From the NCBI GenBank assembly GCA_025642075.2, contig JAODUO010000048.1:444001-508000 (forward strand): a DNA stretch of 64,000 nucleotides, in the 5' to 3' direction. Source of the DNA: Ridgeia piscesae (taxonomy: Eukaryota > Annelida > Polychaeta > Sabellida > Siboglinidae). The notes under the pieces are model-generated. The model did not search any database and was not told where the DNA came from. It was given only the letters and a program-made list of their open reading frames with translations. The position numbers and the translations under genes were made by a program. Shown here in pieces: positions 1 through 12,400 of the stretch; within the stretch, counting starts at the first letter, position 1; the number at the start of each line of letters is the position of its first letter.

Positions 1-177
1 GGATATCGTTGACCACTGGCCGCCGCCATATTGCGTCCAAGGTGCATTTTGGTTTGACTAACTCCTATCTACTCAATGCCAATTCGTAATTTTTTTCTTA
101 TTTACTTCATTAATAGACATTTATACGTGAACACAAGAATACGGTGCCATAGATCAACAAATTGGTAACGGAAATTA

Positions 178-300
178 TTGGATGACACTGTTTTGTTGTA
201 TGCAGTTTAAATGTGCCCCTGTAGGTGTGTACTCATGTGTATTCAGACGCTCTGGCTATGAAATGGGCTCAGGTTGATTTGGGCATTCTGATCACAAGAG
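178..300. repeat. Dispersed repeat copy 1 (second copy at 20.9 kb)
   Basis: This intronic segment is similar to 20908-21005. Shared blocks include TGACACTGTTTTG, the GTTTAAATGT block, a GTATTCAGAC/ATATTCAGAC block and a GGCTCRGGT block followed by an ATTCTGA/TTCTGACA end. The spacing is conserved with small indels. No coding capacity is visible, so this is probably a short non-autonomous element of unknown class. Confidence 0.55.
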
Positions 301-470
301 GGTTAATTATTTCTATTTCACTTGTGTAATTCTGATATACTTTTCTTGTGTCCGTGAACTGTTGATAATTTGTCAAACATAAACTGAACATGATAGTTGT
401 AAAACTATATTTGATAAAGTTAAAGATGAGTACACCAGTGTAAAACCAACATGTGTTTGACTGATTGTAG

Positions 471-3400
471 CACTGCTGTTCACCTACGGCGTCACATCGT
501 CGGGGAAGACCCACACGATGACGGGAACCCCCCAGGATCAGGGCATTCTTCCTCGTTGCTTCGATGTCATTTTCAACAGCATTGGTGATTTACAGGCAAA
601 GAAATATGTGAGTTATCGTGTTTTCACGTCTAGAATTTATAAAAAATTCCAGAATGACTGGTTAAATTTTTGTAACTGTAGTGTTTTTATGGTGGTCTGG
701 AATATCATTCGTAATACTGTTTTTGTTAACACTACTCTGACCGTATTCGTGTTTGAAATATGGGTCCCTACAGGCAAAACATGGGATCCAAAGATGCCTA
801 ATCCCAAACCTAACAATTGAGTCCCATTCAGTGATATTTCTGCCCGGTCACAACAGGTGTTTTTTCCCGTTCAAATGACGGAAGGGCGGGTTTCTACATA
901 AAGAAATGGTCACCACTGCTAAAAATTGAATTCTAATTACAAAACAGGCAATTGAACTTCTAAAACTAACCACCATTAAATAGGATATACACACATACAT
1001 AACCATTGTGTTTTCAGGTGTTCAAGCCAGACAAGAAGGATGGCTTTGACGTGCAGACAGTGGCTGACGCTATGATGGAGCGTCAGCGGCGTGACATCAT
1101 CCCGCGACTGACCCAGGGCGGCACGCCCCGTGGAGGAGCGTTACGACGCAAACAAGACGCCCCGCACGAGAGACACGTCTCGGATAGCTGGTCTGGAGGA
1201 AGACAACAATTACAGCGTGTTTGTGTCTTTTGTTGAGATCTACAACAACTACATTTACGACCTGCTTGATGAGCCCGTCTACGACACAATCACCGGCATC
1301 AAGTGAGGCCCTGCAACTAGCATTTGTAATGTTGACATACATTAGACTGGATATTCTTTGGGGAACACTGTTGTTACTATTCAGAAACTTTAAGGATTAA
1401 GTGGGAGTTTCTGATTTGAGGAAGACAGTATTTGCTCGCATTTGTTGATATTAGATAAAACCTTGTATTTTCATAATGGTTTTCTTGAAAGCATATACAA
1501 TACACAACCATCGCTTTGTTTGGCTTAATGTTTTCAAAAAAGTTGGATTAATGTGAAACCGTAAGATAATTGTTCTTCTCTGGTGACTAATGTTTGTATT
1601 ACATCATAATATCACACAACAATGAAAAACATTGTGATGTTCGTTTCAACCAAAAAGTCAACTTTATAAACGTGTTTTGAAAACATTGGAAGCTGTGTTA
1701 TACATGATTTGAGCTGACAACAATGACGTCACATCTCGGCATGTTAGGAAAATTATGTATATTTAAAATAGGGGAGTTACAGCATAACATGTGATATTTC
1801 TAATTCATTAAAATTTTGTAGATTTTTTGGTTTGGTGGACATGGAAATACATAACACTATAATATAATGTAATATAACATGAAATCAATCATAAGGTGTT
1901 TTTATTTCCTTTAAACTGTAGTGTTTGTTTATCACAGACCACCACAGTCAAAGATCCTGAGAGAAGATAGCAACCACGTGATGTATGTGAGTGGCGTGGT
2001 CGAGGTGGAGGTGAAGAATACAGAGGAGGCGTACGAAATCATTGCTAAGGGTATGTTTTGTTACATAGCTGTGTGCACCTTACATCATCTATCGAAACAA
2101 GACTTTTTAAAATAAAAAGGTATCTTTTTACAGTAAAATTTTGTTGATAAATGCAAAAAAAATTAGATACTGTTTTTACATGACAAATATTTATATGTCT
2201 AACTTATATTTGTGCATGTAAATTGTTATCATTTAAGCTATCGAATAGTTTAACTAGACTAAATCAAGCACGTAGGGGATTCAGGGTTTGCCTGGCAAAC
2301 AGCCCGGACTTGTGAGGATGGTTCAAAATATGATTTTTATTCACGTTATATCTCTCCACGGAGCAGGTCAGAAGCGGAGGAAGGTGGCTCATACTGTGCT
2401 CAATACGGAGTCGAGTCGTAGTCACAGCGTCTTCAACATCCGGCTGGTGCAGGCTCCACTTGACTCCATGGGGGAGGAAGTGCTCCAGGTATGACCTTAG
2501 CTGCCTTCCATGTTCATAACCCAATACTATGTGTATGCCTCCTTTATGTAGAGCACCAATTAACACAAGTCTAAAGTGGATTCTATGCCAGGTGTTACCT
2601 AATGCATCAAGTTTATCAACTGATGACACTGGGATCGAAACCATCTCATTTTTTCCTTGTGTACAAAATACAAATGAAATTGCTAGCTATTGTATTTGTG
2701 CAAGGAAGATTTCTGGACAATATATGTTAATGTCCAGTTAATAACATGGAAGGGCTGTAGAGCATCAGATTCTTAGTCGAGAGAACATGGCTAGGTTTGA
2801 ATCCTGTGCTGTCATATTGAACATTGGGCAAGTTGCTCCAGTTCACATGGTTCTTTGAGTGAATACTTGGCTATATGCAATGGTGGATACTTGTAATAGA
2901 AGTCTGTGCATTAATTCGAATAAGGATGACTGGTTCAGAGAAGTTAACAGTGTCTGAGTGAACAGGTCTGCCAGGGAGTTTTAGGTTGGTTAGGCAGGCA
3001 TGGATATTGTACGAGAGGCTTGGATATTGTACGAGAGGCATGGATATTCAGTACTCAGTCATGGCAGGCATTTGGTCTAAAAAAACCTGGTTCCCAATTT
3101 TGGGGGCTATATCCCCCCGTGAATCGGAGAATCACGTTATTGTCGGTCTCGTCTCAATTTGGTATGCAAAAGAACTACTGCAGACGACAAGCACCCTGGC
3201 AGTGACCACCCTCAGTGCCAACATAAAAGGGTTGGCTTGGTGTACATGTTCTGAAACGATGAATCCTTATAAAACAATCACGCTGTAACAACAATATATA
3301 CAGACTAGTCAGTTAATGCCGAGTGCTGAAAACAACTACGAGACAGCCTCAGATTTTGTGACAAATGCATTGTCTGTGACAAGTGAACTGTAGACATTGT

Positions 3401-6400
3401 GATGACGTTGCAGGACAAAGAGAAGATAGTTGTGAGTCAGTTTGCTCTGGTTGATCTGGCTGGCAGTGAGCGCACCAACAGGACAGGCAACTACGGGGAG
3501 AGACTGAGAGAGGCTGGTAAGGATCTCTTTTACACGGTCAACATTGTCTAAAGTACGCTTTCTCAAAACTGGGTCAGGGTTAAGGATGTTTGATCAAGTA
3601 CAATACAAAGGATAGTCAAACCTCCCTTTATGGTTATCTCTATCTAATACAACGTCGGGGGAAGTTTCTATAAGAGCAAACTGAGTTGAGCATATATGGT
3701 CATCTTACGAAGATTCAGGTAAGTTTTGCCTAATCCTGAGAGTACTTTGAAACTATCAACCTATCTAAAAGCACAATACTGAGTACATTAGTTGAAGTAC
3801 ATTTCGGTTATAATAATCGACAGCAATTATATTATTCGGGTGCAAATTATCCCGAAATCTGGCATTCCATCTTCATCACATTATCACCATGTGAGACCGT
3901 CTTCAAAAATCACAAGGAATCTTTTCAAGGTTTTATCTCGCACTCTGAACACTACTTATAGCTTAACTATTCTTGCAGTCATGAGCTCAAATCCCTGAGT
4001 GTTGAGGCACTATAATCATTATAAATTGAAGAAACGCATTAAAGTGTCTGAAGAAGCATATGCATGCGTTATTTTGTTCTTTAGTCAGTGCTGATATTCT
4101 GCTGTCAGAAATGTTATTTAATAAAATAAACAAATTAAGCATCAAGTGACCACTCAGACTTGTAGGGTTCACTCAGACCACAAGTCTTGTTGTTAATTAC
4201 CATCCCTTGTCTCAGGTTTGACTTTGTGCCTCTTTCCTGTGCTGTAGGAAACATCAACCAGACACTGATGGTGTTACGGACGTGTATCGAGGCACTGAGA
4301 GACAACCAGAAAAACGGCACCAACAAGGTCTGGTGATACGTCTGTGTCGACAAAGTAGTGTCACTAATTGTGCTGGCATATGTATGTCAACATTTGCTTC
4401 CTAGATCTGAATAGAGTATGTATGTTGACTATTGTAAACAAATTCAATAGGTTAAGAATATTTACTGTTAGTTCTCAAGATGGATGTAAATAAATTGTTT
4501 AAACCAAAATGTAACATGAAATCACACTCAATCATTTCACTTTGATCCTGTTGAACACACACCTAGCAATAGACAATGGTCGATATTTGTATGCGGATAC
4601 ACTGCGCTGATATAGTAGTGTGGCTAAATGTATGTTATGTATCGTAGGTAAGTTGACATAGTGTTTGAGCAGATGTGCTGCTTTAGAAATATGATAATTA
4701 CTGACAAAGACTAGACTAGAAATTATTTGTCGATATAATATCAGAATCCCTTGTCACTGCAGATGGTCGCTTACCGAGATTCTCGTCTCACTCATCTCTT
4801 CAAGAACTACTTTGATGGTGAGGGCAAAGTTCGCATGGTCGTCTGTATCAACCCACACGCCAACGAGTACGATGAAACCATTGTGAGTCAACAGCTTCTT
4901 TCTGTCATTTGTGTCATGTTGTCTAAATGACAATATAATTGACAAAACGTGCTTTATTAAAGAGCAAATGGTGCGTATTGTTTCACAAATTTTGTCCGCT
5001 CAATCTGGATCCAAAAGCAACATGGCATGCCATGATAGATTGCAAATATTTTCTATCCAACAATGTGAGCACAATTGCTTGTTACAGACTGATCTTGATA
5101 CAGGATGGCAGCAGACTGGATTTATCATCTTCTAAATCTGGGCACTCTCACAGAGTCCTACCGAGGAATATTTATAAGGATGAAATCAGGAGTTTCAGAA
5201 TCAGACCCCTTTAAAAATCAAAGCTTGATGACAGTAATATGTAAGAAGTTAGTAATCTCACCACTCGGGTCATCATGATCCAGTCCATAATACCAAGGTT
5301 CCATCTTACTGGGTATTTTGAATACCCACATACTGAAACACACTTTGGTACAAACACTTAGCCCCACCCTGCTGTTGATAGCCTAACCTAGCATCACGTG
5401 TGTGTGTGCCCCACAGCAAGTGATGCGCTTCGCTGAGATGACCCAGGAGGTGCAGGTGGCACGACCCCAGGCAACAGTCTTCAGGGGGCTGACCCCTGGC
5501 CGCAGGAGGCGCAACCAGGAGTACAAGGACGCGGTCAGTCAGGCCGCGGTCAACGGAGGTCAGTTCACACACCTGTGACAGTACAACTTGTGTAGTTCGA
5601 AATGCAATTTGTTAAATCATCTGTGACAATTGTGATTACTTTTACAGCATTCATTAGGGGATATACAACATCTAAAATGGTGTTTGAAAAAAATTACGGT
5701 TGATTTATTTCATATTCCAGTAGACTTCTATGGTTTTATTTCAGAACAAATTGCATTACCTTGCCACTTTAATTCACTACTTGCCATGATAGTAAGAATT
5801 TCATGCGTTTTCTGGGAAATTGAACATGCCATTTTGTTTTATTTTTCCAGTGGAGCCACCGATGTTACCCCCGATGATTGTATACACTTGGCCACCTTTC
5901 CCACCACTGCGTGTGAGTATATGTCACCGTACAGGTCATTATTGTTATACATTAAAGCATAACAAACTATTTTATGATGATCCTGTTTTTCTAACTGTTG
6001 AAACAAGTTTCATAGTAAAATAATGATATGGTTCAGATTGTTGCATTTTTCATTTTAACTTTATAATTATACGTACCAATATTTTTCTTCTTCGCCTTTT
6101 CCCACAAGATGGGGTCAGCAGCCCGAATTCTTGATTTCCAAAATGTTCTGTCCTGGGCATCCTCTGGGACAGAACATTCTGCAAATCAAGAATACACATA
6201 CCAATATTATGTTCTGCATTATATGAGCTACATCATGAATAATGATTTATTGTTATATTTGTGACCCAAATTATGGTCATTTTATCAACTTCAACAAAAT
6301 GAGTACGTGCATATCATACTCAACAGTATGGGTCAAATAACAGACAGCACATCTGTCTGGTGTGGGGTCTTGTGTCAAATATTTTGGAGAGTAAACATGA

Positions 6401-9400
6401 TCTGTTTGTCAACTGCTCACATGAATGTATTTCTATGGTTCATTGTTGTTTTATTCTTCTAGTCGGCCGATTCATTTGAGAACAGCGGTCTGGAGAAATT
6501 GTCAGAGCTCTTGAGGGAGCGACAGCTACGCAGAGCTTCTCTCGTCTCTGATTATGCACAGAAAGGTAGGGGCAGCGTCACAGGCAGCTGGCTGCATATT
6601 AACACAATATGTCAGAACATCTGGATATGAATCAAACATCAAGTCCTTTACACTTGACATGTCACTACTACAATGGCTGCTCTCGTCACATTTGGTCTTT
6701 GTTACATTTTTCCAACTTGTGTTTCAATTTATTAAAAAAAATCTAGTTTAAAAGAAAGTTGGTTTTACCATTAAAATCATGACATACAGTGTTCTAGCAC
6801 ACTGCGATATATAGGTAACTCTTCAGCAGTTCAATGTTTACATCGCCATGCATATAAACAAACTATCCTTCCAAAAAAAGTTTCAAAACAGCTTGTGTTG
6901 TTCTCGTGTTATGATTTAAACATGGTTTTTGTATAAATATTGATTTTTGTGTGTAGTGATTTAACATTAATCATGTGACATTTACAGAGGAGAGGTTTCG
7001 CCATCGTCTGCTGGACGTAGACAAGGAACAGACGAGACTGAGGCTCCGTGTGTCGGAGCTCGAGTCTCAACTGAAGATGAGCGAAACGGAAGCTTTGAAA
7101 GCACAGAGACGACTGAAGGAGGTGGAGAAAGCCTACATCATGCTCCAGAAAACGGCGTCCATCTTCGAGAATGACCGACATCAGCTTGAGAAGGAGGTCT
7201 GTTGTTCTCTTCATTTGCCTCGCGTGAGACTGGCCTTGGTTTCTGTTCTGTTTTGTCCCCACAATTCATCTCATACTTCTGTCTACGCCAATCGTCTCCA
7301 CTCTCCCTTATGTTTTGTTTTTGTTTTCTACGCCTCCTAATCATTCCATCACAGTTCAGATCTCGGTTAGTGCATCCTTTTCGCTTCTACTCCCCAAGGA
7401 TCAGCTTTCCCTTCTGTTTTTCCATTCATTACATGTGTCCATCCTAAATGATCTACAAATGTGGCAATGTGAGGCTTGTTTCATGCTTGTTGTCCTTCAA
7501 GTTGGCCATCTTTTTATGTGATTAACTTTGTTCAGCATCTATGAAAATTAATAAAACTTCACATACTGCATACTTTGAAACCCACCTTACAAGTGGAAGA
7601 AGATAAGACAATTAATAAACTGCCAGAGTTACATACCACGTAGTAAATAAGTCTGACTCTGATAGTGATGTTTTGCTGTGGCAGCTGGATGAGAGGGAGT
7701 GGAAGATTCTGCTGGAGAAGACGGAGAAGGACCGACTGAGGCAGGACTACCAGGCCAAGCTGACACTGACCGAACAGACCTACAACAGACAGATCGTAAG
7801 AGACACATACTAGACCTACAGCAGTCATAGAACACATCTACAACTGACAGGTCATACGTGACACTCACAGAACACATCTACAACAGACAGATCATACGTG
7901 ACACTCACAGAACACGTCTACAACAGAAACATCATAAGTGACACTCACAGAACACATCTACAACAGACAGATCATAAGTGACACTTACAGAACACATCTA
8001 CAACAGACAGATCATAAGTGACACTTACAGAACACATCTACAACAGACAGATCATAAGTGACACTTACAGAACACATCTACAACAGACAGATCATAAGTG
8101 ACACTCACGGAACACATCTACAACAGACAGATCATAAGTGACACTCACAGAACACATCTACAACAGAAACACCATAAGTGACACTTACAGAACACATCTA
8201 CAACCAACATATCACAAGTGACACTTTCACAGAACACATCTACAAAAGACAGGTCATAAGTGACACTCACAGAACACATCTACAACAGAAACACCATAAG
8301 TGACACTTACAGAACACATCTACAACCAACATATCACAAGTGACACTTTCACAGAACACATCTACAAAAGACAGGTCATAAGTGACACTCACAGAACACA
8401 TCTACAACAAACAGATCATTAGAGACATAAAACAAACAGTTCATTAGAGACATAGAACAAACAGATCATTAGAGACATAGAACAAACAGTTCATTACATT
8501 CAACACAACAAACACTAGTTCAATTACATGCAGCATTCCATTGCTTTAATGAATGAAGCAAATACTGTCAAATAGATTGTTTATGAAAATAATGTATTTG
8601 AAATCTGTGTAATGTCTCGTAGTTATTAAATTTCAGTTATTATATTCATTTAACAATGAAAATATAAATAGGGTGACATAAGACACATCAAAAGTGGAGA
8701 TCCAGTCTTACAAGCCCTGTCTGCAACGTGATCTCAGAATAACACCTGGATTTGTTATAATCTAACTATGTATGACCCCCGTCTAGACACCAAGCACCAA
8801 ATGTCTCAGGGAATAATCTGTTACAGTTCGGATGAACATTTACATTAACACCCTTATCTATACAACATTATTTCAGGGAATAATCTATCACAGCTCAGAA
8901 ATAAACTAACACCCTTATTTATGCAAAATTTGTCATACATACATTAGATGGCCATAAATTACTTGTTCATAATTGTTTACTGTTTTCGTGATTAATCCAA
9001 GGAGAGTTAACCAGTTGAAGGTGTCTCGTACAACTTGAATTAACACCAACAAAGTTCATGTTTGCATCATTTCTTAATTAATACTCTGAGAAACTCCCTT
9101 CTCTCTCCCTTTACTTAAACAACTGTTTTTATAATTTCACTTTTGAAGACAATTTCAAAATGTTATCAATTGATTTTGTTTTACTAGTTTTTGTTTTAGG
9201 TTAGTCATTTTGCTGAAATTACTATTTGTAAAGTAATTTTTTAAAATAATTTTTCTTCCTCGTTATTTATATTTTTAAATGTTTTAGTGACAGTATTTTA
9301 GTTATATTTTATTTCTGCATTTCCTGGTACACCGTGATAGGTATATGTGCACATGTTTGTAAAGCACCTTGATCATGTACTATATCAGTATTGTATTAAT

Positions 9401-12400
9401 ATTCCCACCCACCTGCTGCAGGACGCCACAAAGAGACGCATCAAGGATGAGAGCAGTGCCAGACTGCGACAAAAACAACAGAAACTCGACATGCTCAAGA
9501 ACATCATAAACGAACGTGACAGCGAGCTCGACAGCATGTCGACCGCCAGCAGCGTGTCATCAGCCCCGAACACACTGCCACGTCGTGCTCACACGCGGGT
9601 GTACACCGAGCCTAATCTTGCGGCGTACTCCGGACGACCCCCAGTAACGCCACGAACAACCCCACATCGCCCCGCAGTCAGTGTGTACTCACAGCAGGGC
9701 ATGACCAGACGACTGACACGGGCACGTTCTCCGCCCCCTGTGAAACCAGTAAGAATGCGATGACTTAGAACTGTTTACCTCTAATGGGGAACCTACATGA
9801 TTGTTGGGGGGCGCTGATATGCAACTTGGGTCGGTGACGTAATCGTTTTCTTTTTACGAGTGCATACCATTTAATTTTGTTTCAGTTTCGTTGAGATCTT
9901 TTAGTCTCCAACTGTTGTAACTATAAGGCATATCTACAACAAATGTTAAATGTAAAGAATGTAATGAAGTAATGGGATGTTGGCGGTTGATGGAATGCGG
10001 TCTGAGCTGCATAGCACTGATTAGTACTGTAGGGTAATTCCCCATTCACATATTTTTGCTTGATTTCTCAATGCAAATGGTATCAGGGCAAAACATGACA
10101 AAATCAAACCCATGTGACATTTCTTAATATAGGATATAGAAATCTAATTGTGATTATAGTTGCTTTCAATAGCAAGCAGTCGCACTGATTGGATTCTCAT
10201 AGTTTACCTATATCGTATTCATTCTATTAAGTATGTTTTAACAAAACTTCTTACATATCTGCAGCAACAACAAAATGGTAGCATCATGTAGTGACACTGA
10301 TGTCATTTTACTGTTTCATGTGTCACCAACCAGGTGGAAACATTCAAAATTCCAGTGACATATAAAATCCAAATTGAGTTTAGCTTTGTGACTCAGTGGT
10401 TAGAGCTTCGGACTCTCGACTATGAGAACATTTGTTGCAGTGTCAAACAGTGGGCAAGTTTGTTCACCCTACATTGCCTCAGTTCACTCAGCTGTATGAA
10501 TGAGTACCTGTTATAATGACAGTGGTGGACATTTGTGAGGTTTTTTAAAAACAAAAAAATTATTTATGAAAGCCTTGATACATTATAGTGTATAAAATAT
10601 TAACATCAGTCTTCTATCGTAATCAGTTAGCTTTCCTTGATAATGTTGGTATTTTGTAAGGTAATGTGTCCAGTGTACTTATTGTCCCTTTGTATTCTTG
10701 AAACCATGGTTAATAGATTTGATACATGATTCTGTTTCATTGTAGAAACCAATGATGAACACTCGCTATCACCGAAGGTCAAGGTCAGCTGACATATGGC
10801 TCGAACACCGACCTGAAGGCACCGTTGAAACGGGTATAACCAGTTTTAATATTCTCAGTGGATATCAATGTCAGTTTGCATTAATGTACTCAATGTACAA
10901 TACATTTCCAAACTTTTCTTGTTTACCATTTGAGTTATATAGTCAGTAAGATGTGTGCACACATATATTCGGATGGGTATATAAATAATATAAATATGTA
11001 TGAGTATACAGTTACAGTATATACAGTGTATAGAATAGGAGAGTCTTGCTTCTGATAATTAAATGACACATGGCAAAGTCCATTTTATTAGTTTGTGAAG
11101 CTATTACCATTAAATTTTTTCTTGTAACATTACCATGGCAGAAATAAAATTATATCAAATTAATCATAGCTGTTGTTCCCAGCTATGAAAAAGAAATCTT
11201 ACATTGAAGGACAAAAAATGTAAATTGGCTTAGCACTTCAAAGCTGAATGAAACAGATGTGAATTTGTTCCAATTCAGTTAGGAATATTCGCTACCATGC
11301 TGACTCTGGACTGCACTTCCTGACAACATTAGATCAACAGAAAACATTATTACATTGCGCCATCACCTGAAAACCTGTCTGTTTTTATCTCTCCTATCCA
11401 CTATAGCTTCTTAGCAGGCCCACCCAATTGTTGACAACCTTTTCACTGCCATTTACTACGACAATGTTGAATCGACAGGTTTTGTTGCGTCACTCAGCTC
11501 AAATTCTGGAGATATCTGCACCATAGAAGTTATTTATTTATTATTATTCATGCGAGACATTTCTGCAGGCACGCTACTGCAGCCAAAGATGAAAAAGAAG
11601 CGTTCTGTGACACGCCTAACAGCAAAAGACACACAGAAGTCATCTAAATACGTCCTGACACACCAGGAGGTCGACTCTGATGGCGCCGTCACCACCAGCC
11701 TCGTCAAAGTAAGGTCTCAGGAAGTGATGCAAAGTAATGATTTAGAATTAACCGTTTTATGGATACCACAAATTTCACCTGAGTATTTGGTTGCTATTGC
11801 CTGTTCTAACAACATAGCAACCAGGTGAAATTTTCTTTATTTTAGAACCGTTATCTAAAAGTGGAAGGAAGACTATCATGTACTGATAATTACTTGGCAC
11901 TTACAGAAACTTTACATACTTATGTGTACCTAATTTTTTTATTTAGACCTAAGACATGATATTCTTCTTGTGGTTATTTTATTTGTTGCCTCCTGAAGAC
12001 ATTTTGACAATATTGTTCAATAAGTTCAAGCAGCTGAATCTATTTTCAGTATTCAAACTTCCATAATTACACCGAATTTTTATTGCCATTTCTTTACCAC
12101 AAAATGTGACATTTTCAGGGGTCCATGGTCCCTACCGCAGGTGGAGGCACCTCGGTTGTCTTCAATGATGTTGAGACTTTGCAGCAGATTTCTCCAGGCG
12201 ACAGGTGTCTAATTGTTTCAGTCTGCATGCGTCAGTAGAAACTGCATGTTTTGTTGTGTTACCTCCTATGCCTCTGCACACATGCACAATTTGAAGTACT
12301 TCTGCCAGTTTGTTTCACATTTTACACTTTGAAACATTTGACATTGTGAGAATGGCCAAGTTCTTGACCAAGAGTGATGGCATGTCAGTGCTTTCATTGG

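Noticed and set aside
7800..8410. Regular spacing suggestive of a CRISPR array
   Set aside because: The sequence is eukaryotic, the units are contiguous without unique spacers, and the unit is derived from an exon end.
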